Origin: Ectobius pallidus
Lineage: Eukaryota; Arthropoda; Insecta; Blattodea; Ectobiidae
DNA length: 64,000 nucleotides
Direction: 5' to 3'
Assembly: GCA_964059195.1 (NCBI GenBank)
Contig: CAXKWD010000008.1
Span: forward strand, 45,995,502 to 46,059,501
Made by a program: the position numbers and the translations under genes. Numbering within the stretch: the first letter of the stretch is position 1; each line of letters begins with the position of its first letter. Shown here piece after piece: positions 33,541 to 44,334 of the stretch. Below the pieces are notes generated by a model. It had not been told where the DNA came from. It saw only the letters and a list, made by a program, of their open reading frames with translations, and made no database searches.

Positions 33541-35859
33541 ACTACTAATTACACCCCTTAATCAATTCCTTTAACAAAAGTAAGTACATTTAATCAAGTG
33601 TTAGTTCCAGAAAGTAAAATTACAACGTTAAGGAGATAGTGCTCTTCCATTGACCGTCTCCGGAGCCGCCATTTCTCAATCAAGTATTTCCTCAATTTGT
33701 ATCACGAGGTTGGATACACCCATAGTAATACTTTATATAGTATATATTTACATAGTTATACTTTATATACCCAGAACACAATGTCAAGCTCCGCCAATGG
33801 AATTCACGTAACTTTCTCTGCCCTAAGATTCTTTAGCTTCACATTAACACATAGCGTTGCGCGTATCTGCACTCAGTCGACTAACCTTACGCAACCTCGT
33901 ATTGTTCGCGAGGCAGGATTTTGTAGCCCCGTTTTAGAAATGTTGACTAGCTTATATCTATTTTTAGAGAAATTAAAATAACATATGTTTCAGAAAATAG
34001 TTTTAAGTATTAGTATATACAAATAATAAACCAAACATAATGTAAACAAAATCACTGCAACCGTATTCTATAAAATCACGAAGAACAAAATTTTCTTGAT
34101 GTAAACTAACAGTAAGGGTATTCCGTTTTCATATGATTTTTCGTTTTCAAGGAATTTCGTTAAGGGAGCAATCACTGTACATAAATAATTTAGAGTGATG
34201 TATACAATCAATGTAAACGACCGTCTCCAGTGTTTACATGGAAGTACGTCAATATAGTCAATTTGAGCTCAAAGTTGGACGCCTTGGATTATTTTGTGGT
34301 GTAGGCCACGGTTTAAATCATACGCCATTAAACAAATTAAATGTTTACGAATCAATCTGAGTGTACTTCCAAAGTCCCCATGAAAGAAAGAAACGTATAA
34401 GGTACAATAAATTAAATAGTTTACTCAAAATGTGTAGGCTTATTAAAATACAACAGTGTGCAAATAAATCAAACTGGAGTAAAAAAAAAATCGATTGATA
34501 CCTCATTCGTGGGTATTGACAATGGGCTTGTTTAGAAAAAAATACTGGCAATACTGACAGTATAAATATTATAAGTTATAATATTCTTACCTTGAGTACA
34601 TACAACATGACAGTCAAACGGAACACACTGGAGTACAGTGTGCTGCTCTCTTGGTTATCTTCCAAGTTAAAGGTGTGGTAATTACGTGACGGTATTGCTG
34701 AATACAGCGGTCCATGACAATTGCCTGTTGTCAGAAATAAGTATAAGGTGTCGTTACTTGATAAAATCGTGAAATATTGGAATTAATTTGGAATTGATTT
34801 ATTTCACCTGGTGGAATTAAGGCCATTATGCCTTCTCTTCCATTCAACCAGAATAATTATTACAATTAATTATTACAATATTGCAAGTCAATACAGATAC
34901 AATATAATTACAAATAAGTAAAACACAATGCTTTATAGTGTAAGGCTTATAATTAAGAATTAGTAAAATAGCGTGTAGCAATTCAAGGTACGCAAACAAT
35001 ATTAGGCCTATACCTAATATACAAACTCAGTTTATACTTAAGATTTACATACTTTTACTAAGAAGGTAAATAAAAGAGAATTGAAATCGAAATGCGGAAA
35101 GCAAGTAACTTATAAATCATTGGAAACTGGAGATATTTATTTACAAGTGTGATAGGCTATATTATGAGTAGAGATAGCAAAATGATTTGGATTGGATATT
35201 GTTCATATTAATTTGTAACCAAGTCCCTTGCTATGATATCATTGGTCAGCATTCGTACGAATTGTGTTTGCATTTGACAGTTCCTGCAGTTTGTAGGTAA
35301 AGCACGAGACTTGGAAACGACAAACGAGCGAAAACAATAATACCATACCCAAGAGAAAATGAACAGACGCCGTTGAATTGTCGTAATGCTATTAGAAAAG
35401 AAACCTTGCGTTTATTCAAAACCTGATGATAAATAAGGGCCACAACTGATGGGCTTATTTCCAAACTACTTTTTCAAAATGTTACGAAAAAATTATTTAG
35501 AGTATTTCGTTATTTTAAGCGTAAATAAATTCAGAACTTTGGGTTTATTAGAACCGGGATCACATAAGTAAAATTGATTAAGATTTACTACAATTTAAAC
35601 CTGTGATGGCCACACGGTTGGGTGACCAAAAATTTGAGAGAGTTGTGAGTACTTAAAGAGTGGCGAATGTGGAAAAGGATTCGATGTAGGGAAATACTTA
35701 TTTCAGTTCTTGACGGGTTCACTTATTTTTGGCGCGTAATTTCCCTCTCGTCCGACTGCTTCACATGAATTATCTCAAGGGTCGTGTTCCCTAATTTATG
35801 GACTTAATATTTAGCAATAACGACACAAGAATTTATACATGACAAAACTTCCAAATTTA
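33541..35859. other. Intergenic sequence, one possible LINE 3' tail
   Basis: No gene recognised. Around 34795-34860, TTTATTTCACCTGGTGGAAT, GGCCATTATGCCTTCTCTTCC and ACCAG resemble, in reverse orientation, the 3' untranslated tails of some insect LINEs from memory; this is weak. Confidence 0.4.
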
Positions 35860-36242
35860 TTTATTTCATTGTACTTCTTGTGGAGATCAGTCATATTGTC
35901 ACTTCCACTGGTCTTGTGAAACTTTGTATGCACATACATACTTTTCATGTTTATCAGAAACTCTTTATTCAATGATAAAGAGTTAAGTATAAACAATATC
36001 ATAGTATATTGTGCCTTTCTGTTAAAAAATGCAATAATAAATTTAATATAATTGGTATATATAATCCTAAATCCAGCAATACATTTGAATTTCTACTAAA
36101 CTTTGAAGCAGTTTTACTGCAAAAATCAAAATGTTATACTTACGTATTTGGAGATTTTAATAATATCTCACTTGATACTGATAACAATATTGTGAAATCT
36201 TATCTGGAACTTTGTAAAAGCTTCAACCTATATCTCCTAAAC

Positions 36243-37364
36243 CAGGGGAAGACAGAAGCTTGCTCTGTGACGTCACTGCTTTCTGCTCTCACTGCTCGCG
36301 TTATATCTCTGCGAGGAGCATGTGAAATGTAGGCATCAGTGAACAGGGGGGAAGAGAGGGGCATTAGTATTGCGGGCAGCGGGAATTTAGGGGGGTTAGA
36401 ACTTACGTAATACGTGTTTCCGAGTTAATGAAACATCAATCGATTTTTTTATAGTTTATCGGTTAATTACAGCGCAGCAGTTTAACATATTAAAAATAAT
36501 TCTATTTTTCTATTCTGTGAGAACAATTCCCTTTCCACAAAATCTATGTTCTTTGACAAAAATAGACAATAGGCTACTATCATTTGAATTAACATAATTC
36601 ACTACAGTAAAAATGAACTGAATTAATTACCATACAAGCTCGTCTGCACCTTAGATGATACAAGATTACAGTAACAATTTTCTGACTTTCCTGTCTCTTT
36701 TTCTTTAACAAGTTTATTAATGTTGGGACGTAATGTTTGAGCAATATTTAATCGAAGACTACATTTAGGTTGTGATTTAACAATGTACTTCTTGATTTGA
36801 GCTTTGCACGTTTCATTAGTGAAAAAAATTGTTCGGCCACATATGTCGATCCAAAATTACATAATATTCGTGCGGCAAGTCTCGGGAATCTGGTTTCAGA
36901 GAAATTTCTGTAAAAGTTACCCAAGACCACATTACGTTCGTAGGCCTATTTGTCCTTTAACAGATCGTCGCATTGTAAGTTTAGCAGTTCCAACTGATAC
37001 CGGCAAGGAACGTCTTTGACATTAACTGAATATGGGGTAGCAAAAAGTTTAAACATTGGAGAAAGGTTTTCCACATCCTGAAACCTCGATTCGAACTGAA
37101 GAAGAATGTTTTGCAGAACTAACACATGTTCTGCAGAGAGAACACTATCAGGATCGCGTACTTGCAATAACTTTGAAAAATGCTCCGTATTTCCAACCAG
37201 AAGTTGTTCTACCCACAGAGCTAAAGTGAATAGGTCCTCTAGTACCTAGCTCTAGCGTACTCTAAACACCCCTACTACCGTGCGCTCTTGCTGACGTCAC
37301 ACACAAGGGATCCGCATGCTCTTGCTCCACAAACGTCATCACAAGACGTAGTTGACTTCCCCTG
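36243..37364 (-). mobile_element. Deleted hAT transposon, 8-bp target duplication
   Basis: Flanked by TCCTAAAC at 36235-36242 and 37365-37372. The ends are CAGGGGAAG and CTTCCCCTG. Near both ends lies a TGACGTCAC site. It keeps only the 3' part of a transposase on the reverse strand. Confidence 0.92.
36700..37230 (-). pseudogene. hAT transposase C-terminal half
   Basis: Reverse strand: a block FESRFQDVENLSPMFKLFATPYSV near 37070-37100, then ARILCNFGSTYVAEQFFSLMKRAKLKSRSTL near 36790-36870, the hAT dimerisation domain. At least one frameshift lies between them. It has the same general group as the transposase at 9431 but is clearly diverged. Confidence 0.82.
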
Positions 37365-37492
37365 TCCTAAACAAATCATCTACTAGAATTACTTCTACAA
37401 CAGCTTCACTTCTAGACCATTTGCTGTCTAAGCCCTCCGATGAAAAATTAACTTTGGAAAATAAAGATACTGATATAAGTGATCATAATATA

Positions 37493-38205
37493 CAGAGTGC
37501 TTCAGAAAAATGCATACACACTTGGAACTGTCAAAAAAAAATATTTCCCGTTCTACAAGGTTAAGTTTCTGGGAGAAAGTAATGTTATACTTTTTCAACA
37601 GATGGCAGCAGAATAGATTCAACATTCGTCCAACAAACGTGCCATAATCATCCAACAATGAACAGTACCAAACAATGCTTGCTCAATCCATATTCCTTGT
37701 CATTCATGCATTATACAGTTTTATTACCTACAAGATGGTGCCCCGCCCCACTATCAAAGGGACGTACGAGCATACCTGAACCGAAATTTGCTAAGGCAGT
37801 GGATAGAACGCAGGGGCCAATGGAGTTTCCTGTACGCTCTCCAGACCGTACACAGCTGGATTTCTTCTTATGGGGACAGTAAAAGATGTGTGCAAAAGAT
37901 GTGTACGTAACCTAGACAGACACACTTTGGAATGAGATTCAAGCGGTGTGTGCAGAAATATCTTTGGACACTTTGGTACGATGTACGGAATCAGTGGTGA
38001 CTCGTACTCAGAAACGTATTGATGGCTGAAGGCCACCGTTTTGAACATCTGAACATTTGAACATTAATCACACTTTCATCAGAAAGTCATTTACTTTTCA
38101 AATTGGACTTTAAGCTTTCCATTTCCAGAAATTTAACCTTGTAGAACAGAAAATAGATTTTCTGCGACACTTCAAAGTGTGTATACATTTTTCTGAAACA
38201 CTCTG
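37493..38205 (+). mobile_element. Mariner-like element, internally deleted, TA target duplication
   Basis: 713 bp between TA dinucleotides at 37491-37492 and 38206-38207. Inverted ends of about 80 bp begin CAGAGTGCTTCAGAAAAATG and end CATTTTTCTGAAACACTCTG. The interior codes, from about 37730, for QDGAPPHYQRDVRAYLNR (second catalytic Asp region) and RGPMEFPVRSPD (third Asp region), with frameshifts. The N-terminal half of the transposase is deleted. Confidence 0.9.
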
Positions 38206-38763
38206 TATTTATTCTTCATATAAATCCAAATAATGATTCTCCATTAGTATCTACTGACAATAGTACGTATAATACTAGTGTTGATTATAATAAGTTAAAT
38301 ACTTATTTTGCTACTACATCTTTCAATAATTGTGCAAAAAATTTAAATATATTAGCTGAAAATATGGATATCTATGTGAAAACAGCAGAAATCACTTACC
38401 TTATTGAAAAACAAAAAAAAAAAAAGTAACGCAGCAACTTTGCAAACACTGGGTACTTGAAGAGCTGCTAGTCTTAATAATAAAAAGAAGGGATACTCAT
38501 TATGTCAAAAAATGAATGCATCAATCAACATTTTCATTGACTACAAAAATCTTTCTAAATAAGTCTCAAAAAAGAAAAAAAAACAGTTGAAAAAACAATA
38601 TTAAACTAGATTGACTAATGACACCAATAACCAAAGAAAAATGTGCACCATTGCAAATAGCTTATTAAAAAAAGCAAAACTGTTAATACTCAAAATATTA
38701 AGATAAAAATTGACAGCAAGGTATATACTGACAATCTTGTAATCTGTGATATTCTAACCAACT

Positions 38764-40441
38764 CCGGGGTGCGCGGGTAAAGAGAGTTAAGTCCACTATT
38801 CTCAAAAATTGAGATATGTCCACAGGGTTCTAGATAAAAATGTTCTCTACATTTGTGTTAAGTCCACAAAGTCATATTAAAAAAAACACGGCAGTTATGG
38901 ACGTGTGCCTCATGGGTTTATTCGTCTGAAAAGAGATGTTGTGCGGGTCAAGTGTGTTAAGTCACTCTGATGGAACTTAACACTCTTTACACGGAAGGGG
39001 GGTCGCAAAGGATTGTAGTTTTTATTACGAGATAAGGCCTGTAGAAATGACTTAACCCTCTTTGCCCGACCGTATATTTTCCTAAAGGTAAATTTTATTT
39101 TGACGTATCTCTTTTGTTATTGTGTTATATTTTCATAATATTAGCGATACTGCTTGCTAATAACCCGCGTTTTATTCTCGTGGCATTAGTTGATTGTTGT
39201 GGTAAGAGAAGTGAGTGATACTGAAGGGAAGTCAGTGAAATTGAAGCGAAAATGGCACCAAGAGGGAAAAAAATGCTTGAAATCCTACAAAGACAATGTG
39301 ATGTTTCATCCAAATACAACAGGAATGAAGATTCAGGTAATACAGTGATCCTTATGTCTTCCTAAACAATAAGTTTTCACCGATTTGCAGTGCATCTGTT
39401 TCTGTGTTATTAATCTGGCACAAGTCAGTGAGCGATTTATGATGGCAGCTTCCTTTAATGTGCCTTGTCAGCAAAAATCGTCCACATGTTACGTGACTTG
39501 TTATTTTTATTCGAGTTTGTTGTTATTAAAAATAACAGCAGGAATAAATGCGCATGTGAACATTAATTCAACCTACACTGCCAACATTAACAAGAAACAA
39601 AATTGTAATGTACATTTATTGCGCTGGGGTATGCCGTAGCGTAGTGGTTGAGGCGCTGCGCTACAAATCGGAAGGTCGCGGGTTCGATTCCCGATGAGGT
39701 CATTGAGATTTTTCAATTGGCCTAATCCTTCTGGTGGCATTATGGCCCTGGGGTCGACTCAGCCTCTAACAGAAATGAGTACCAGGAGCAATCCTGGGGG
39801 TAATGGCGGCAGGTGCGTAAGGTGCGTAAGGTTGACAATCTTACCACCTTCATGTGCCGAATGTCCAAAATCTGGGAGCCTCAACCTTCTGAAACCCTCT
39901 GGGCCTCCATGGCCTGTATAGGGATCACTTTACCTTTTTACATTTATTGCGTATTATCGGTACCTACTTCTTAACAGTGGTACAAAATAATTTATTATTA
40001 AATTCTTAGCATAAGGCTGTCATGTTCATCAACAACTTTTCCACCAGACATTTAATAAACAGAACATCTGTAGTATGGTCCTGTGACAATAAATACGTAA
40101 ATGTGTATTGTTCAAACCACTTACAATATAATAATTATTTTAAAACAGTCCCATTAAATAACATTCAACTAAGAGGTAAGTCCAAAACACAGTCGTGCAT
40201 ACTGAGATAAGTCCACATATCTCACAATTTTTTTGTTTAAATTGTAGTTCTGTTAAGTCCTAATAAGGTTAACCAAAACTCAATACCCACATATTCTCCA
40301 TAAATAGTCAGTGAAAAATAATTCATGAAAACTTTAAACGTTTTGTCAAACACTTAATTACAGAGACCTTCTGAAACTTTAAATTCAATTTTCTCAATAA
40401 CAGGAAATGTGGACTTAACTCTCTTTGCCCGCGCACCCCGG
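38764..40441 (+). mobile_element. DNA transposon with 33-bp inverted ends and 4-bp target duplication, unclassified
   Basis: Flanked by AACT at 38760-38763 and 40442-40445. The 33-bp ends (CCGGGGTGCGCGGG... and ...CCCGCGCACCCCGG) differ at one base. Degenerate copies of the same end motif (GTTAAGTCCAC next to CTCTTT) recur inside at about 38865, 38940, 38980, 39050 and 40245. A short open stretch starting at the ATG at 39252 ends in a good splice donor (CAGGTAATAC, near 39335) and may be a first exon. No transposase core was recognised, so Chapaev, Sola1 or another 4-bp-duplication superfamily are all possible. It carries a SINE. Confidence 0.85.
39624..39938 (+). mobile_element. tRNA-derived SINE (family A), 13-bp target duplication
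   Basis: Flanked by TACATTTATTGCG at 39611-39623 and 39939-39951. The head has an A box (TAGCGTAGTGG, 39637-39647) and a perfect B box (GGTTCGATTCC, 39681-39691). The body shares blocks with the copy at 2.6 kb. Inserted into the unclassified DNA transposon, so it is at nesting depth three. Confidence 0.93.
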
Positions 40442-41697
40442 AACTTTCATGTTAATATTCCGATAACATTACGACATAATCTAACTGTTGCGTCTGCTGA
40501 GTAAAACACTATTAACTTTAATGATACTTCTTGTTTCTTATTGCCTACTGATATAGATAAAGTTAGCAACATAACTCACACTGTTAAGAAGAAATGCAAT
40601 TTGTCGGATAATAATATTCATATTCTTACCTTTAAGAGATGTGCACATTATTTACTACCACACCTAGTTAAACTAATGAGGGCATAATACCTGACATTTG
40701 TAAAATTGCAAGAATTGTACCTATTTTCAAGAGTGGTGATAAGATGGTTGTAAATAACTATCGACCTATTAGTATTCTACCTACATCATCAAAAATAATA
40801 TAAAAAATAACGATAAAATTCTATTATCATATATGAATGATCCAAACCACAGAATTTTCAATTCAGCTCTATATGGTTTCCTACAAAAATATAGCACAGT
40901 AAATGCTGTTGTTGATGCAATAGTGCCAGTTCAAAAAGCAATAGATATAACCTGATTGCCACTGGTCTGTTGTTTGATTTGAAAAATACTTTTGACGTGG
41001 TTGACCATGATCTGCTTCTTTCCAAAATGAAGGATAGATTGGGAATCAGAGGTATTCAGAGGTATTCAGAGGTTTTAAGTTACTTGAAAATCGTTACCAG
41101 TATGTATATATTAATGGAATTAATTCTCATGTGCTTTAATTACAATCTGGTGTTCCACAAGGATCAGTCCTAAGTCCTATCCTCTTCCTTCTGTTTATTA
41201 ATGGCATTACAAACCTTAAATTGAAAGGTAAAATTACTTTATTTGCTGATGACATGTCAATTTTTTTTATATTGGAAAAACTGAACTATCCATTATTGTA
41301 AGATTTGAGATTTTCCTGGCGAAGAGTATGAATACATTTTTGCCGGGTAGACAGCCAGGTTTGAAGATCAAGTGTCTCCGACGTTTCAGAGGCCCAGGAC
41401 AACTTGGGATCCGGGCACAGGATTGATTTCGCAAACACTACAATCCTTGCGAAGACTTCAAGGTTCTGGGACAGATTAATCAAAGGAAGCGATTGAAATT
41501 AAGCTTAAGGCTAACAATTTCAATAGAGACGGAGGCCTCAGCATCAACCCTGCCTGGAATCACTGTCTCAAACAACTAAAAGACAGTAGAAGCCGATTGG
41601 CCGAAAAAAAGACGATAGAAAAATGAATTGGCGCCTGATTGGTCGACTCCTCGCAACTCGCGATCTGTATATATACCACCTCGGCATGACTAGCAAG

Positions 41698-42088
41698 AAC
41701 TGATCACAGCAAATTACGCTGTGCAAACTGCTCAAAAACAGGCCACACAGCCAGTTCTAAACAATGTGAAAATTACTTGAAAGAGATACAAAAGATCAAG
41801 CCTTTAGAAGAGCAAGCACAGTCAGCACAAAACAGGCTCTACAGCTCCAGACAAATATCATCTTCACTAAGTTTTGCTGAAGCTGTACAACCACCAAAAA
41901 CAACCACTCCTGTTTCCACTGGAACTACATCTCCCACGCTAAATCCGCCCAACCCAATTACTCCTCACCACACCGAGGCATCTCTCCACATACCACTGAT
42001 TGACATGATTTTAAATGCCCTAAAACCTCTCATCCAAACTATGATTACACAATTTTTACAACAAAAGCAACCAAATAGCCAGATATAA
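41698..42088 (+). pseudogene. LINE ORF1/Gag-like C-terminal fragment with zinc knuckle
   Basis: In the frame that ends at 42088, LRCANCSKTGHTASSKQC (about 41723-41770) is a CCHC knuckle, followed by a Pro/Thr-rich linker and a C-terminal LKPLIQTMITQFLQQ helix. This is the layout of the nucleic-acid-binding end of Jockey-type ORF1 proteins. The first 26 codons need no ATG, so it is a fragment. Its presence between Penelope-like ends is odd. Confidence 0.65.
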
Positions 42089-42289
42089 AAAAAATTCAAC
42101 AACAGCAACAACTAAGTCATGGGATCCCGTAAGGGTAACTCCCTCACACGGTCGCAAATACTGATTTACTAATCCACAAACAGAAGAGCCAAGGCGCAAA
42201 CTTTCGCGCCAATTGCTCATACATCAGGTGTTTTCACCATAAAAGATCAGTGCAGTGCAGTGCAGTGCAGACTCGACACTTCAGTATCC

Positions 42290-42321
42290 CTGAGGATGGA
42301 GGCAGCGTAGGCCTCTGAAAC
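42290..42321 (+). ncRNA. Hammerhead-ribozyme-like core
   Basis: CTGAGGA (42290-42296, fitting the CUGANGA box) is followed by a hairpin GAGGC/GCCTC with loop AGCGTAG and then GAAAC (42317-42321). One extra base separates the first box from the stem. Hammerhead motifs are known in the terminal repeats of Penelope-like elements. Stems I and III and cleavage were not established. Confidence 0.45.
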
Positions 42322-42443
42322 GTCGGAGACACTTGATCTTCACACCTGGCTGTCTACCCGGGAAAAATTTATTCATATCCATTATTGATAACAAACAGAC
42401 TGATCTAAACCTACTGAACCAATGGATACAATCAAATAAACTA

Positions 42444-42754
42444 CAGAAGAATCCCGCTATTCCGAACTAACAAACACTGTTCGGTTTAGCGGGAATTCGG
42501 AATGGACGGATTTCATGAATAATATCAACGTATTGACTTCTTAAGGCATAACTGAACTCATATAGCACACAGACAGGGCAAGTGCTCTTGACCTCGCCTT
42601 ACGCTACGTCGAACTAGCTCCATCACCATCAAACGATGTTATGTTCATACGGCGATGGCGGAACATTGCATCCTCAAGACGATTCAGTGCTCTTCGTCAG
42701 AAAAAATCACTGACTTAAGTGTGTGCGGATTTTCGGAATAGCGGGACTCTACTG
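42444..42754. mobile_element. Pogo/Tigger-like MITE, TA target duplication
   Basis: 311 bp between TA at 42442-42443 and 42755-42756. Inverted ends carry TCCCGCTATTCCGAA on the left and TTCGGAATAGCGGGA on the right, the ATTCCGA wording of pogo-type ends. There is no coding sequence. Confidence 0.85.
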
Positions 42755-43430
42755 TAGTATTAAATACATAAAAAACTAAATATATTTTCTTTAAGAAACC
42801 AAACTATATTAGTAATCAACATCAACAGATAATGGTAGACAATGGAATAATACAAGAGGTTCAGTGCATCACTTTTCTTGGTCTTATTTTAGATTCAAAT
42901 CTTAGTTGGAAAAATCATTTTGAAAAATTAGAAGTAAGATAATATAAGTCATAGGTGTTATTGCTACATTGAGAAATAATGAGTTACCTAGATCTCTACT
43001 AAAATGTTTATTATGCTCTTATACATTCTCAATTTAAGTATATGGATATAGTTTGGCAAGCCTGTAATAAGAGTCAATTACACCTGCTTGAATTATTACA
43101 AAACAGGACTATAAAGATAATTCATAACTTAGATTATAACACTCCTACCAAGCAGGTATATTAATATTCAGAAATTGTCCCATTGGTTGTGCCTCTAAAA
43201 ATATCAATGTTCATATTTGCATTCCAAGCTTTAAAAAATTTTATTCTATAATTATATTAACATACTCTAGTTCAGTAATATATATAATTATAATACAAGA
43301 GGACATAACGATTTTGTGTCAAATGTTTTAACTTCAAGATATGGCTTGAAAAGTATACTTAATATGACGACTAAATATTATAATAAACTCCCTACTATAT
43401 TAAGAATATTTACTAGACTAACAACGTTTA

Positions 43431-43813
43431 GTCGGCCGCGCTGGTCTAGAGGTAGCGTGTCCGCCTCTAGATCCGAAGGTCGTGGGATCAATCCAGGTCG
43501 ATGGGGTTTTCAGGACGTACAAATCCTGGGTAGGAGTCCTCCGGGAGAGACTTCAAGCTAGGGGGGCCCGTGTCGTAGATTTACGGCACGTAAAAGAACT
43601 CCAGGCCTAAATTAGAGCCTCTGGACAACATTTCTCGGCTCTTTCACGTCCGTACTACTTAGTGTCCGGAGGGGGGTTGAGAGGCGATGGGAGTCACCTG
43701 TCCCTCTGCCTTCTCTCGTAAAATAAGCGTAACAAAAAATTCACATAGGTAACTGAAACCTCCATTTGCAGACCCTTCGCCCCAACATAGGAGATATAGG
43801 ATAACAGATACAG
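43431..43813 (+). mobile_element. tRNA-derived SINE (family C), 11-bp target duplication
   Basis: Flanked by AACAACGTTTA at 43420-43430 and 43814-43824. The head GGCCGCGCTGGTCTAGAGG has an A-box-like TCTAGAGGTAG, and GGGATCAATCC is a decayed B box. The body (GTCCGGAGGGGGGTTGAGAGG) differs from families A and B. Confidence 0.9.
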
Positions 43814-44034
43814 AACAACGTTTAAGAATCAGGTTAAAGCATACCTGCTAAGTGAGTATTTCAATGAATCTATTTATTCTTATTTTGTTTAACAAGTAGA
43901 TTTAATTTTAGATTTGTTTTATTAGTTGTTTTTGACAGGTAACTTGTTTGTATGTATATGTAGGCTATTATAACTCTCACATTGATGTATACTACAGTGA
44001 GTCCTATTGACGTGGATTTCTCCGTCGCGGAGGG

Positions 44035-44302
44035 CATAACTCCCACTCCCGAGCGATCTGGTGAAATATCTACGCAAATAAAACCGCGATCGGTGTAATG
44101 ATTCAGGTTCTTACATTTATAGTTAAAAATATAATGAAAATAACCACGTACCTCATCACAAGAGATGTTGGAAATGTTCTTCTCTTGCATCCACACAATA
44201 CTGGCACCTTTTTAGGAAATTTTCTTTCACGCGCATAAGTACAGCTTCCGAGATAGAGTTAATTTATCTTGTGATATTGTCTTTAAGTTCTTCTAATGTA
44301 CG
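44035..44302 (-). repeat. Left arm of an inverted duplication around a LINE fragment
   Basis: Matches 45470-45745 in reverse complement, including GAAGAACATTTCC/TCC-type and CTCACGAGAGATG-like blocks and a CGATCGCGGTTTTATTTGCG block. Both arms would encode the same peptide (starting MWMQE, with DRSGVGV), so the duplicated piece may come from a coding element I do not recognise. Confidence 0.85.
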
Positions 44303-44334
44303 GGAAATTGACCTAAACACTTTATTTTTCAAGT

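Larger units (their letters stand above)
41299..42375 (+). mobile_element. Composite retro-insert: Penelope-like tail, inverted at the left end, around a zinc-knuckle ORF
   Basis: Flanked by the 12-bp duplication TATCCATTATTG at 41287-41298 and 42376-42387, a length fitting target-primed insertion. About 65 bp at the left end (GGGTAGACAGCCAGG, GTCTCCGACGTTTCAGAGGCC) is the reverse complement of the right end. The right end includes a hammerhead-like motif. Penelope-like copies often carry an inverted 5' piece of this kind. The interior holds a LINE ORF1-like frame, which is unusual, and may be a template-switch product. Confidence 0.75.
35900..43865 (+). pseudogene. LINE ORF2: endonuclease and reverse transcriptase, interrupted
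   Basis: Endonuclease: LSETL near 35955 (after a frameshift), IIGIYNP at 36045, YVFGDFN at 36145, then across the hAT insert SLLDHLLS at 37410 and the catalytic SDHN at 37478-37489. The RT lies at 40690-41270 with several frame changes: YRPISILPTSSK (40765), LFDLKNTFDVVDH (motif A region, 40975), GSVLSPILFLLFINGI (41165) and LFADDMSIF (41245). The C-terminal part includes ELLQNRTIKIIHNLD (43090) and a final FKNQVKAYLLSEYF straddling the SINE. The motif A Asp and the ADD are present, but stops, frameshifts and inserts make it dead. Confidence 0.87.
35860..43990 (+). mobile_element. CR1/Jockey-like LINE, about 2.8 kb, split by six later insertions
   Basis: LINE fragments run in order: endonuclease, linker, RT, C-terminal domain, separated by foreign segments. 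The foreign segments are a hAT (36243-37364), a mariner derivative (37493-38205), a 4-bp-duplication element (38764-40441), a composite retro-insert (41299-42375), a pogo-like MITE (42444-42754) and a SINE (43431-43813). Each has a readable target duplication. For five of them the LINE reading frame resumes directly when insert and one duplication are left out; at the MITE the resumption is less clear. The 5' end is vague and 3' untranslated sequence ends near 43990. Confidence 0.9.

Noticed and set aside
43870..44196. Paired MWMQE open frames as genes (also 45582-46028)
   Set aside because: They are the two arms of one inverted duplication; no known domain, so I report them only as repeat content.
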